DNA of 64,000 bases from Desmodus rotundus (lineage: Eukaryota > Chordata > Mammalia > Chiroptera > Phyllostomidae), in contig NC_071392.1 in the NCBI RefSeq assembly GCF_022682495.2, forward strand, positions 131,625,318-131,689,317, read 5' to 3'. The translations under genes and the position numbers were made by a program. The notes under the pieces were generated by a model, which was not told the origin of the DNA, did not search any database, and worked only from the letters and a program-made list of their open reading frames with translations. Position 1 is the first letter of the stretch. The number at the start of each line of letters is the position of its first letter. Below are positions 32,246 to 43,753 of this stretch, piece by piece.

Positions 32246-32829
32246 GCTATATTGTTTTGAAGGCTGCTTTTAGCTTTAGGTGAGAAGAGACTTTACATTG
32301 TAATAGAAGGAAACCTCATAAGTGTTAGAAGGAGAAGCCCCAAAATTTAGGAACATTTCCTTTGTTTTCTACTCAGAGTTCTTGGACAAAGCTGACAACT
32401 GACTCGATGATACCAAATGCCAGGGAGCATCCAATTGTTATTTTTCCCTATCAGACATGGTATTCCCTTTCCTGATTCCACCTGTGCATTCTCCTAGCCT
32501 CCCTGGGTGTGTGTGGGGGGGTGCAATGGTCTGTCCTGCTGCAGAGCCAATGGCAGCTCAACTGAGGGTTATCTTGCCTTCCAGAGACCCTAGAAGAGAC
32601 AGCAGTAAGTCCTTTAGGCCTTGCCTCTTGGCACTTGTTATGGCTCCGTTTACTGATTCCTAGTCTCTCCAGCTGCCCAGAAAGAAGGGAATGATTTATG
32701 ATGGGCTGGATGTCCTCTGTACACTCTCCCTAGGCCCTGAGTTTTCTCTTGGATTCTAAACCTTGTGGCCAACTCAGAGGCTGAGGCAAGTTTGGAAGCA
32801 TTTCTGGACATCCCACAATCAAACCTCCT
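32246..32829. other. Unassigned DNA
   Basis: No gene or repeat family is recognised. A 68-codon frame at 32457-32663 has no domain. Confidence 0.35.
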
Positions 32830-33125
32830 TCTGAACTCTCATATCTGGTGCTTCGGTGGATGCTTGGAGAAGCTGGCACTGGTCGGGCATCTCCATGCAG
32901 CTAGCATGGGCTCCCTCACAGAATGATGATCTCAGGGTAGTCAGAATTTTACTATCTTGGCTGCTTTCCCCAAGAGCATGTGTTCCAAGAAACCCAGATG
33001 GAAGTTGCAAGGCTTTTTATGATCAAGCTGTATAATTCACAGTGCCACTTCCACCACTCTGTTAGTCAAAAAGTGAGCCATAGGACCAGCCCAGATTTAA
33101 AGGATAGAGACTACACAAGGGTGTG
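32830..33125 (-). repeat. LTR relic (MaLR/ERVL-like), antisense
   Basis: 'ccaccactctgttagtcaaa' and 'gaccagcccagatttaaagg' with 'gatagagactacac' match the antisense 5' part of an old mammalian LTR that also leaves traces at 45.2 kb. Confidence 0.45.
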
Positions 33126-34460
33126 AATAACATAACATTGTGTTCTTTGGGGAGTTGTCTTTGGAGATGGTTAACCACAACTTCACAGGACTGAGTATAG
33201 TTATTAGGGGTGTCCAGAGAAGGGAGAGTTCCCCATGGGTAACATCATTTATATCATTCTCCTTTTCTCTCTCCTTTCCTACTCACCCAGATTTTAGCTT
33301 TTCAGCAAATTCTATTACACAAACATTAACTCAGAGAGCAGCAGCAGGAGTGAGATTTAGCCAGAAAGCAAGACTGATTTCATCCAAAAGCCAAGTAGGT
33401 GACCTCTGAGCTTGACATTCAGTGCTTTTCAGTATCATTTCCTCCTCAAATGTGACCCACTAACTCCTGGATGCTTTATGTCAGGAGTTAAACCCAAGGT
33501 TTCTGAGACCTGAATATAACCAAGAGCTCAGAAATACCTGAATTCTTTTACCAGACTCCCCTGTGGGACCACAAGGCTTCTGAAAAGATAGTATCCACAG
33601 AAATTAGCCATAGTGGAATCCAAAGACCACTTTATTAGTGTCTGTCAAGTATCTGGTGACCACTGAACATAGAGGTGAGTGGTCAAAATTGTTTTGAAGG
33701 AAATAGCTTAGGTTTGAGTTTCTAGGGGCACCTACCATGTCCCCCCTACCATTGACCCTCCAAATGCACTTCTTGAATCTTAAGATTTTCTATTCTGCTC
33801 TGGTGGGCCACAGAAAGGAAGGAATTTTTGGAAAAAGAGAGAAGTTCCCAATGGCCTGGTTCTCAGAATAGTCTCCGCCTTGGCTTCTCACATTGCTACA
33901 GGCAGGTAACAAATGAGTGATGGTCGGACCCAAAGTTTCAGCAGCCAGAAGACCTACAAATCAAGTCAATGATAGCAGGTATCCCTGGAAGAGGAAATCT
34001 AGTTGCTCAAGTTTCTGCTAGTATGTAAATGACTAATATTCATCCCTGGCTTGAGATGGGTTTTTAAAATCTTATTGCCTCAGATCATGACCATCAAGAC
34101 AGTGTCACTGGATAATTATGACTTTTTGCTCTACCCTTTTTTCACGCTTTATCTCATGTCTTGAAAGGCCTATTCTAGGAATGGAGGATTTAAAATTCCA
34201 ACAAAACCTACAGAGTAATATCAGCTCTCTCTCAGGAAGGCAAAGGACAAAAGCCGGGGACACATTCCCCTAAGGGCAAACCAAGGCCTCAATTCCTCTC
34301 AGTCCCTGAGGAACTTTAGATCTATTTTGGACAAGGGGCTGTAGTTTTTATGCTTGCCTGCTTCCCAGTTTTATAGTTCCCAGATAGTTGGCATGGCCTG
34401 CTTGGGGCCTACTCATAGTGCTTGATCTCTTGTGACCCAACTGCTGAGCATGATTCTACC
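33126..34460. other. Unassigned DNA, possible ERV-derived sequence
   Basis: No retroviral protein is recognisable. A segment near 33925-33985 ('agtttcagcagccagaagac' and following) resembles 35095-35150 ('agttttagcagccagcaggc' and following), so the two stretches may be relics of one repeat family. The family is unknown. Confidence 0.3.
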
Positions 34461-34479
34461 ACCTGGAGTAGGTTTGTAC

Positions 34480-34890
34480 TGGCTTGAGAAAACCAATCTT
34501 AACTACTGAGAAATTTGTGAGCCAGTTGTTAAATACAACCATTGTTACAAATTAAATTACATGAAATTAGAAGTAAATATATTATATTAAAAACAAGGGC
34601 AATAAATATAAGTCCTAACTTCCTTATTTTACTACATTTTCCTATTATCTTAAGGTTATTTATATCTAATGCATCTGCACACTATATGTATATGAAATAC
34701 TATGTAATGGTGTGGTATTTCACACCTCTTTCCAACTGTGACATAATTTTTGCGGCTTAAAATTGTCCATAGTGTGAGTATTTATGCCATGGAAATAGAA
34801 AAGGCTAAAAAATGGTTGTTGTTTTTTTCCCTGCTCAGAGAGCTGGTTGTTAAACATTTATCAGCACACCACTGATTCTAGGTAACTCTG
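34480..34890. repeat. Possible ancient DNA-transposon relic
   Basis: 'gagccagttgttaaataca' near the left and 'gagctggttgttaaacattt' near the right are related blocks around an AT-rich centre, as in old mammalian MITEs. No transposase frame is present. The family is unknown. Confidence 0.3.
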
Positions 34891-36300
34891 AATTGGGTCA
34901 TTAGTTGGTCCACTTACTGAATGTTGAGTAAGTGTCCAAAACTGCAGTGAGAGTGAAGCAGGGTCTTCATGAGAGCAGTCTGGTCCAAGCTTGGCATTGG
35001 ACCGGAACCCAGGTTGTCAGGAGGTACACAAAGGTGCAAAGTTAAGGAAGAAAAGTGAATTAAAAGCAAGTCAGGAGGACAGTGATCAAAAGTTTTAGCA
35101 GCCAGCAGGCCTACCAATAAAGACACTATGGCAGATACTGCTAGCCCCCTCCCACATCTGTTTAACACTCATTGTCCTGCAGGTGCTGAGCAGCTCCTGC
35201 TCAAGGTGTAGTCAGCTGTGGGGGAACCCGGCCCACAGTTCTAAACTGTGCCTAAGACAGCACCTCCAGCTAAAGAAGGAAATGCCTTATGTACTCACAC
35301 TGAGGCCAGGGTCCATCCTGGCACCACAGCTGGTTAGGAAATATAGGGCAGAGCTGCCGACACACACTGGGATGATGGCTGGGAAAGAAAATTTCATCAC
35401 ATCCTACCACAGAGGGCACCTGGAAGCACATTTCTTTGTCCCTGCCCATTCTCCAATAAAAGTCTCACTCCAACATTGGAGTTGCTCCCCAGACCATGCC
35501 TGCAGGGCATTTCAAGTAGTAACCAGGCACAGTCTCCATCCTGAAATCAGGTCACTGAGGTGAAAGCACCACTTTGATCCCTTATTGCCTAACTTGAGAC
35601 TACTTCCCAAACTTGTGAGTCCTACATGATTATTTTCAGCTGTTTTGGTAGTTCATGGTGTTGCTTACTAGTGACGGGCTATAAAGCACTTCAAATATAT
35701 CTTCTCATTTTGTATATCTCCTGCAGAGGCACCATATTTCTGTAAGTGAAGGGTCTACTAATTACCACAAGAATTCAACATTAAACATAGAGGATAAACA
35801 AATACAGGCCCAGAGATGATAAGCCTTCGTTTTCATAGCTTGTCTTTATATATAATAAATACATACATTAAAATTATATATTTAAATTTAATTGGAAGCA
35901 CAAATGAAAAATAGTGGTGTCTCAGAGGATTGTGGCTGTAAGAAGGGTGTCAATTTCTCTCTAGAGGTTCTGCCTAACCCAGTTCCACTTCATCAGAATC
36001 CAACTTGACTCACTGGGGCAATGAATGGCTTGAGAGGAATGTTCTGGGCATAGTGAATCAGCAAAATGTCCTAGAAGATGTTCTCATATTTTATGATTCT
36101 TCTTTTCACAGTTTTCAGTTTGTATGTTGTCTTTTTGTGTTGTAAAATTGCATGTGCTATTTTTGGGTGCAATTGGGACATATAAATTTAATGTTATAAC
36201 ATTAATAGTAATAACAATAATTCCACCTAAGTAACCAGAGCCACCCTGAAGCAAAACTGTAATTGACAAATTGTCTAAATTCCTATAACTCAGAGGTCAA
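34891..36300. other. Unassigned DNA including a 126-codon frame without domain
   Basis: The frame at 35183-35563 has no signal peptide, motif or recognisable family. 'ctccaataaaagtctcactcc' at about 35450 resembles the polyadenylation region of a retroviral LTR on the plus strand, so part of 35.1-35.6 kb may be an unnamed LTR. No gene is supported. Confidence 0.3.
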
Positions 36301-36553
36301 CACCCCACACCAGAAATCATTCTAGGTCTTTCAATGAAAGAATATTTAAGAAGGGGAATTAGTGATACAGGAGACAACAGACCCAACAGGGGTGTGCAAG
36401 GCAGCCTGGAGGTTAAGAATATCAGGAAGATGGTACCATCTCTGGGCTGAAGGAAAGAGGAGGAGAGGCTCAGAGACCAGAAGCTGGGGTTTCCCATGGG
36501 AGGTGGGAGATGGAGCTCTGGAAGAGATGTAGGTACTATTAGAGGCACTAGAA

Positions 36554-36555
<2 letters not shown>

Positions 36556-36625
<70 letters not shown>

Positions 36626-36626
36626 C
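36556..36626 (+). repeat. (GA)n microsatellite
   Basis: About 70 bp of GA repeats with one 'aaag' interruption near 36613. The Arg-Glu repeat frame across it is an artefact. Confidence 0.98.
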
Positions 36627-36870
36627 CTACCCTGTCTTCTCTTCTCTCTTATCTTCCATGAGGCTTCCATGGGTAAAAATCTACCCAAGGATTTATCTCT
36701 ATGCCTTATATCTTATGTTACTTTACTTTCCAACATAATGTGAAGTTTTAACCCTTAGAGACCTTAATATCTTTTTGAAACAGAGACAAAACAGAAATCC
36801 AAAGCAAGGGCATAGTTTCAGGAAAAAGTTTAAGGAAGGACTGAAACTAGCCTTAGAATCTTGTCTCACA

Positions 36871-37240
36871 CCAACTGGTCCCACTAAGCAATCACACAGA
36901 TGATGTCTTCAAGGTCCAAATGGCATGAAGCCTCAATGGCAGAGACATTCTCTTGCCCACCAGTCCATCTGCTGGTCTCCTGGCAGAGATATGACCTCTC
37001 ACCCCAACTGGTATGCCCGCCAGCATCAAATGACCTTTCCTAGATCCAAATGGCACGAAGTCCAAATGGCGGAGACATTATCTCATGCCAACTGGTATTG
37101 AAGATGACCTTTACAAGGCCCAAATGGCATTAAGCCCAAACAGCAGATATATTCTCTTTCCTCAGCTGGTACCAAAAGTGACCCTGACCAGGTCCAAATG
37201 GCATGAAGCCCAAATGGCATGAAGCCCAAATGGCAGAGAC
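36871..37240 (-). repeat. Imperfect tandem repeats of about 75-85 bp, probable ERV U3
   Basis: Units begin with 'ccaactggt' or 'cagctggta' at 36871, 37004, 37088 and 37163. Each contains 'ccaaatggcatgaagcc' and 'ggcagagaca'. A shorter 16-bp 'aaatggcatgaagccc' repeat is nested at about 37197-37230. A purine-rich tract (minus strand 37287-37271) lies just to the right, between pol and the repeats, like a retroviral polypurine tract. This suggests the repeats are enhancer-like repeats in U3 of the 3' LTR of the ERV. LTR ends could not be fixed. Confidence 0.6.
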
Positions 37241-37519
37241 AGAGGGCTCTTGGTATAAACCAAACAGCTAAGTTCCCCCTTGTCCCCATAAGGTCAGAAA
37301 GTAAGCAAAGAATAACTGAACCAACAACTGAAGTTTCTTTCATTTCAAGTTAAAATTCGCACAACCTTCTATACTAATTCAGAAATAAATATAAGTCACT
37401 TTTAATCCTTGTTCTTTTTAACTATGGGAAGGACCATACTCTAACTCATTATCAAGCAGCTAAAAGTCCCTAGATTTGCAAACACATAAATAAAGTAATG
37501 GAGATTGTCATTTTGCACT

Positions 37520-38700
37520 GGGGCCCACTATCTTCTTGTGAAAAAGAAATTTCAAATCTCCTTCCAGAGTCCTTCATGTAATTTTCATTTTCAGCATCAA
37601 CCATAGCAGGGTTCAAATTCACCTCAGGTGGTGCCTGTTTTATCTGTGTGTGGTGGATCCAAGACCTAATTCCTGTGAGCTTTAGAGAAGAGTGTGTTGT
37701 CCGTAGGATGTCATAGGGACTACTCCATTGTTTGGCTAGTTGCTGTTCAGGGCTTTGAGTCTTCCAGGGTTTAGTAAGACTCGGTCCTCCAGCTGGAACA
37801 GGTGTAAGGGCTCACAAGATAGGTAGGCAGACCTGCAATGAACAAGCTTGTGCAATATAGTTAGTGCTTGCCCTAAATATTGCACATGATTTAATTTTTG
37901 GCTCATGCTCCAAATCTAAAGGGAGCATTCCTAAGACAGAGATTTGAAAAGGTCTCCTATAAACTATTTCGAAAGGGCTTAACTTAAGCCCACTTCTAGG
38001 TGCTACTCTAATCTGGAGCAAAGCAATGAATGCTTGGTCCCATTTCAAATGTGTTTCCTGGTATATTTTTGCCAGGGTCTTCTTTATTGTGTGATTCACT
38101 TTCTATTGAGGCCTTAAAGATGCATGTAATTTCCATTGTATTTGCAGTGCCTGCCCAACCTTCTGGGAGATCTCCAAAGTGAATGATGGTCCATTGTTAT
38201 TCTGAATGAGGTAGGGAAGTCCAAACCTAGAAATTATTTCTTCAAGTAGAACTTTTGCTACCTCAGTTGCCTTCTAAGTTATAATGAGTTATGCTTCTAC
38301 CCATCCAGAAAAAGTGCCCACAAAAACTAATAAAAATTTGAAATTCCCTTTGGTTTTAGACTTTGTGTAAAATCCACTTGTCAGTCCTCAAATGGGCATA
38401 ACCCTTTATATTATGCTCCCTTTTTTTCTGGAGCATGTTCTGTCTTAGTGTTGTTTTTGGCACATATCTGACAGTCTTAGGTAATCCTCTGAATGGTCCT
38501 TTGCAAATGATGACCCTTCAAATGTGGCCTAATGAGGTCCATCAAAGCATCCCCTCCATAATGTGTCCCTTCATGTAGGTGTTCAAGGATGGGATACACA
38601 AGAGCCTCGGGGACTAAGATCATATCATGGGTATTGATCTTCCATATAGAATCGGGATCACTATTAGTGAATCCTCATTCATGGGCCCATTCCTCATAAC
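37520..38700 (-). pseudogene. ERV integrase remnant
   Basis: Integrase joins proviral DNA to the host chromosome. The minus strand shows the N-terminal zinc-binding region (His pair and 'CQIC' around 38590-38460) with an in-frame stop between them. The core has its first aspartate in 'VDFT' near 38365, but a stop replaces the residue three before it. The second aspartate position, before 'NGPSF', reads Asn (near 38195). The expected glutamate position reads Asn after another stop (near 38100). The longest open stretch is 95 residues (38099-37812), including 'RSGLKLSPFEIVY'. Catalysis is not possible. Confidence 0.82.
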
Positions 38701-39085
38701 AGAGTATAGGGGTTGGACACCATAAGACAAATGTCTTGCACAATGTCATTTATGGCTCTAAGATCCTGTACAAATCAATGTTCATCATAGTGAGGCTTTT
38801 TGACTGACAAGGTGGGACTGTTATAGGGGGACTGGCATGACCAAATTAGTCCCAGTTTTAAGAATTTCTGTATTATTGGCTGAATCCCCTCTAAAGCCTC
38901 CTTTTTGAGGGGGTACTGTTTCTTCTGCATGCTCCATGCCCCTTCTTTTAGGTTGACTTTTATGGGTTGGACCTTAACCACTTTACCTGAGGTTCCATCA
39001 GCCCAAACAATTTGATCAACCTGTTCATAGATCTCAGGTGGGAAGAGTTCACCTCCAGGACCTTCCAGGCAAGTCAGGAGCACCT
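38700..39085 (-). pseudogene. ERV reverse transcriptase N-terminal stub
   Basis: An open stretch of 102 residues (39083-38775) holds typical gammaretrovirus-like RT N-terminal sequence, including 'QYPLKKEALEGIQPIIQKFL' and 'SPYNSPTLSVKKP'. It continues to an 'LRAINDIVQDI' motif near 38755. Integrase N-terminal sequence follows at about 38700, so the palm with the catalytic YxDD box, the thumb, the connection and RNase H are absent. The family's RT/RNase H is several times longer, so a large internal deletion is inferred. Confidence 0.8.
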
Positions 39086-39089
39086 GGAG

Positions 39090-39430
39090 CTAGAGAGAAT
39101 GTTTCAGTGGGATCTCTATGCATAATTGCTGCTTTCCAGGAGAAAAGGTTATTTGTGAATGCAATTTGCAAAGTAAGCCTTGGCCCAGCAATGGAATGGC
39201 ACAATACGGCATGTAGAGGAAACTATGTACAATCCTCTGATCCTCAAACTGGCATGCTAGGGGTTGAAGGAACACCAGTTTTTGTAATTGTCTAGTCACT
39301 CCAGTAACCTTTATTGCATTTGAACTTTTTGGGGTTACTTTTGAATTCAGCACCAACTATATATCTTCTGTATCTACATGGAAATCAATTAACTTGTTCA
39401 CCACCATAAACTGTACCCGGGGTTCCTATG
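39090..39430 (-). pseudogene. ERV protease remnant
   Basis: Retroviral aspartic protease processes Gag-Pol. The active-site triplet normally Asp-Thr-Gly reads Asp-Thr-Glu here (around 39365-39375), and a stop follows three codons later (39359-39357). The downstream 88-residue frame (39356-39090) keeps the flap-like and C-terminal parts. The gene is inactive. Confidence 0.75.
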
Positions 39431-39539
39431 GGGAAATAGTAATCGGTCAGGAGATGCCCCTCGGCCTCCTCATCCATCATCAGACTCCCCCTGCCTTTTC
39501 AGCATTTGTTGGTGAGGATTTTCATCTCTACTTTCCTTT

Positions 39540-40700
39540 TTAAGTATCAGGCATTCCTTTGTCCATGGCCCTCCTCCTTTACAATAGGCACATTGTGGGC
39601 ACCCAGTAGACCTCTCTTTTTCCCTTTAGCATCCTGTCTCTTCTGATCTCACCACCCTGTTTCTAAGAACAATGGGGACTGCTTTATCATCCTTGCTTTC
39701 CAGGCATTGTAGATTTTAATGGCTATGTCTACTAGCTGAGTGGGATTTATTCCCAATGCCCATCTAACATCTGAAGTTTCCTTCTAATACCCAGAGTGCT
39801 TTGTCCAATAAAGGTCATGTTCACCATCTTCACATTTTCTGGTGCCTGTGTGGTCAGCACCTTGTGCTTTCTATAGGCCTGTTAGATCCTTTCTAAAAAT
39901 TCAGAAGGGTCTTCATTTGGCTTTTGTTGAAGGGCCTGTATCAAATTCAGGGTCTTTTGATACAGGGTCTTTTGTTTAGGCACCTCTTTCTTAAGCCCTT
40001 CCAGTATGCATCTCCAGTTGTGTTCCAGGAAGGATATGTCCCCACCATTTGGGTCCCAGTCAGGCTCTGCCAAGGCAATTGCCCCAGCTGGGTTTGGGGT
40101 CTCATTGGCATTTTCTTGATGGATGTGTTGGGCCTCTTCATTTGCCTTATTTATAACCAGCCATCTTTCATCTGTGGTTAACAAGATGTTAAGGAGAGCC
40201 TGTACATCTGCCAGTCTGGGTGATGAGTGACAAAAATGGAGGCAATAAGACCTGCTTATCCTCTAAGGATCCTCCCTATATGAGGGACTGGAATTCTTCC
40301 AATTCAGTAAGTCTGAAGTGGAGAACAGAGTATGGACCCAATAGAAGCCGGCAGGCTGGACTTCCTGAGTTACTCTGACTATAGGGTATTGCCTCAAAGG
40401 AAACTGCCCTTTCCTTTGGATAGGGAATCTCCCTGGCCAAATAGGTGCCCTGAAGGATCTTCAAGAGGGAGAACCATGTTTTGTCATACAGGGTGGGAAT
40501 GTTGGCTCTCTGGGCCCTGAATTGTAATGGGGGATGCCCCCATAAATGGGGGAGGGGTTGAGCTGCACATGTGGCTCAATCCATTGGCCAAACAAGGGAT
40601 TCTGGGGGAAGTATTTATAAAGGACCATACATAAATGCTGGTCATTTTGATCTCTCCTTCCTGGCCACCAGGGACTGGAGTTCCTGGGCCTCATGGAGAT
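39540..40700 (-). pseudogene. ERV gag remnant
   Basis: The minus strand holds capsid-like sequence (frame 40184-39882, including 'LIQALQQKPNEDPSEFLERI'), upstream matrix/proline-rich pieces (40694-40461, 40464-40276) and a nucleocapsid zinc knuckle at 39592-39551. The knuckle reads C-x2-C-x4-P-x4-C: its zinc-binding histidine has become proline. Frames are broken between pieces. Gag would form the particle core; none can be made from this copy. Confidence 0.8.
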
Positions 40701-41899
40701 GCTAAGAGGAGCAGGGAGGAGGTTTGGGCCATGGGGTCTGGGGACCTGTTAGCGGCAGTCTTCCATTGCTGCCACTCTGTCCCGCTTCTGCCCAGGCAGA
40801 GCCTTGGAACCAACATGTGGGTTAGCTTCCCTTCCCATCACAGGGAGCTGCAGCAGCAACTGGAGCTGTATTATGTGGATCCTGCCTGCCCAGGCACATA
40901 GACACACCAGGGGCAGCAACCAGAGGAAGAGGACAGCACACCATGAATAGGACACCGAGACCCACAGATTCTGAAAGATGCCTGAAGCCAGACAGCAACT
41001 GGAAACCAGCTAAGCCACATATGTTTATGATGCTTTGGGGTGGGAGAAGATGTTTCTGGTTCAACCTTGAACTGAGCTGGCAGTGGGTGACAGGGTGATT
41101 TTTTTTTAGTGTCTTAGAGGAAATGGGCTTTGAGGAAGAAACTTGACATTATTTCAAATTATATGATAAATAAAAGATTCATTTCCTTTTCATCAAACTC
41201 TGTCTTTGAAGTTTTGCCGGGTAGGTGGTAGGGTGCCCCCACTGGCTAGGTGCAGTAACAGACAATAGCAACCCAGATGAGACCCTAGCTGCTCATGGCA
41301 GGTTGACCTCTCAAAGAGTGAGACTGTGGGGTTTCCAAGTGGCTGGGAAATTCCCTGCACACCCACTAAAGGCATTGCCCACTTAAACATGCCTGGCAGG
41401 TGGAAGGGAAATGAGTCTGGGAAGGGAACAGACTTTGGGAAGGAAGAAGGATCACTTGAGTTTTAGGGCTGCATACCATGATTCAGGTGAGGACTGGCCA
41501 AGCTTTGTGTAGGTGATTGCTTGGGGCCACTATTTGTGACATTGATTGGAAGAAAACTTGCTTGTGAGCATTTGTCGGAATAATGGAATTGTGGATGGAG
41601 TTGTGGATGACAGTTTTGTCTGTATGTTCCCAGATTGCCTGGGTTTTTTGGTCATAGCATGGGGCTACTGTGTATCTAGGCCAGCAGGGGCTGTTCTGCA
41701 TTGGTTCCTGGAGGGAGCCCAACTGGTTAGAATTTTAGCAGACTAGAGTATGTACAGCCATTATCCAATGTCCAAGGAGGTATCGTTTTATTATTGTAAT
41801 ACTGTGTGGCCTACATATGTTTTGAATTGTGGGAAAAGGTAATCCATTGATGGTTCCCTACCATTATGCTGTGGGAATAGCATTGACAACAGTTGCACA
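40701..41899. other. Unassigned DNA right of the ERV
   Basis: This is where the 5' leader and 5' LTR of the minus-strand ERV should be. I found no tandem repeats matching 36.9-37.2 kb and no recognisable primer-binding site, so the LTR seems lost or too diverged. No gene is recognised. Confidence 0.35.
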
Positions 41900-42102
41900 A
41901 ATGGGATGAAATCCATTATGTCAAGGCATTTATGATGTTGCATAATAGGATTTCACCAAAGACAGAGGTCCACCTGATAGTGCAGGGAAGAGAAGGGATG
42001 TTGAAACCTCTTTTTGATAGTAAGACACAGGAAGAAAAGGAGAATGAGGAAATAAGCTCTGAACCCAGGGGACATGGGGTTAGTACCCGCAAGAACCCCC
42101 CC

Positions 42103-42121
42103 AACACACACACACACACTG
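42103..42121 (+). repeat. Short (AC)n run
   Basis: About nine AC units followed by 'tgtgttc'. It is a simple repeat. Confidence 0.9.
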
Positions 42122-42174
42122 TGTTCAGTACTAAACCCTTTCCATAGGTTGCAGTCTGCATGTCTGGCTTTTTG

Positions 42175-42412
42175 CTAGGCACTTCTCTATACATTATATA
42201 ACTGAGTCCTCACATAAAACCATTGGCAGTGGTTCTTCTTTTGTCTGCTTGACAGAAAAAAATGAGGTTCCAATAGGTTGTTTTTTGAAGATGACCCCCA
42301 GACATCTCCGATGGCAACAAGGTAGCTTGTGTCATCTGTACTCTAGACAGGAGGGAACCAAGACTCAGAGATGAGGTGCCACTTGCCAAATCACAACCCA
42401 GGCCTCAAAGAG
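42175..42412 (-). repeat. MIR SINE fragments, antisense
   Basis: 'aactgagtcctcacataaaa' followed by 'gcttgacagaaaaaaatgag' (42200-42265) and 'accaagactcagagatgagg' with 'gccacttgccaaatcacaac' (42358-42402) are antisense MIR words. They may be two copies or one split copy. Confidence 0.55.
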
Positions 42413-42632
42413 TCATAGGCTGTTGAAAGGATGAAAACCACATACAGCAAATCGTCAAAGGTGACTGATGGCAGAAGACAAGTAGACAAGGGAGCAGGTA
42501 CAAGAGAAGCATCTATGCTCATTCCATATGGGCCTCCTTGCTTATCTGGGTCCATGTGCTGTGTGAAAGGTCTGAACTTGTCCTAAACTATGATGACCCT
42601 TCACACTGCCTGGGCCTCTTTGTATTGCACTA

Positions 42633-42850
42633 AGCCAGGGGTTTTCAGCTGGGAATAATTTTGCACCCCCAGGCCCATAATAGACATTTGGAAATGTCTG
42701 GAGATATTTTTGTTTGTCACACTGGGGGGATGTTACTGGCATCTACTGGGTTAGAGATCAGGGATGCTGGTAAACATCCCATAGTGCATATAAAGCCCCC
42801 ACAGCAAGGAATTATCCATCCCCACATGCCAGTAGTGCTGCTGCTGATAA
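42633..42850 (+). repeat. MER5A-type hAT-Charlie MITE
   Basis: 'ggggttttcagctgggaata', 'gacatttggaaatgtctgga', 'ttactggcatctactggg', 'gctggtaaacatcccatag' and 'caaggaattatcc' follow MER5A in order. It is a non-autonomous, fossil DNA transposon. The 109-codon frame through it is chance. Confidence 0.88.
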
Positions 42851-43539
42851 ATCCTGAGCTAAAGCAAATCAGAGGACACAAAGACAGCATACATGCCCTC
42901 AGACTGTATGGAGGGAAGGAAGGTCCAGTAATAAGCATGAAGGAAAGCAGTAAGGCAAAACTAGCAGGTCAGAGACATGTTCTTCATTAGGGGAATTTTG
43001 GGGGGCATGCAAAATTCATAGCTCAGTTACCACTTCCCATTCTATCCTTTCACAATAACAGGCACTTAAGCCTTTAGAGTGTGTCCAGTCTTCAACAGAA
43101 ATATATCCAAGACAAGAACTGGATATATTACAAACTCCTCTGCGTAAAAAATTCTCAGAATGTGGTGCTTCACTGTTGATCTGGAATGTGGAGCTGGTCA
43201 GGACCACTCCATTGGCAGCTCTGGTGGGGAGGCATCATTGGCATTGCACTGTGGTTACACAGGAACCCAGGGGATGTCACCCTAGTTTGTCAAACTCTTA
43301 GTTTGGAAGAGTTCTTACCTAAGGTCACCATATGCAAACTTGGCCCCTAAACCTGAGCTTTGAAGAACTTGCCATGTAATTCTAATTCAAATTTGAATGA
43401 CAAATTCAGATTTTTAAGCCACAAATTTGAAGCTACAAATTAGAAATTATGAGAGCAAAAAGTGACAAAGCAATTTGAGGGATGTTATTCTTGTGGCACT
43501 GACCTCTCTCTTCCTAGCATTGTAAGTATCTCTGCAGGC
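42851..43539. other. Unassigned DNA
   Basis: No gene or repeat is recognised. 43380-43450 has short internal repeats around 'caaatttgaa'. Confidence 0.35.
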
Positions 43540-43655
43540 ACCTTATCTTTCCTGTTAGGCTATATGCTCCTCAAAGATAGGCATTTATTATGCTCTCTTG
43601 CACACCACTCAGGGAGTCAACTGAGGGCCTTGCACACAGTAAGATCAACTATGTG
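43540..43655 (+). repeat. LINE-2 3' end
   Basis: 'aggctatatgctcctcaaag' then 'gggccttgcacacagtaaga' are in L2 order. Confidence 0.6.
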
Positions 43656-43753
43656 CCTTCCTTCTAATGTTGTATGTTGGGGTCTTTGTGTTCATATAGA
43701 GGGCTTTTTGCAGCTTCCCTCATCATATTGCTGTAAGTTGTTTTGTTACTTTT

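Larger units (their letters stand above)
37271..40700 (-). mobile_element. Decayed class I (gammaretrovirus-like) endogenous retrovirus
   Basis: Read on the minus strand, the order is gag (about 40700-39540), protease (about 39430-39090), the start of reverse transcriptase (about 39080-38700) and integrase (about 38700-37520), then a purine tract (37287-37271). The remnants resemble gammaretroviral Gag and Pol. Stops and frameshifts break every gene. RT beyond its N-terminal part, RNase H and all of env are missing. No 5' LTR or primer-binding site was found on the right. The provirus is an old, non-functional genomic fossil. Confidence 0.85.

Noticed and set aside
35183..35563. 126-codon plus-strand frame
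   Set aside because: No domain, signal or splice context; length is within chance for 64 kb, and an LTR-like polyadenylation word lies inside it.
36871..37240. CRISPR-like regularly spaced repeats
   Set aside because: Units are imperfect, contiguous and irregular, in a mammalian ERV context; there are no unique spacers.
37290..37520. Possible env gene of the ERV
   Set aside because: Only about 230 bp lie between integrase and the purine tract; no surface or transmembrane features are readable.
42661..42990. 109-codon plus-strand frame
   Set aside because: It crosses a MER5A transposon and has no domain.
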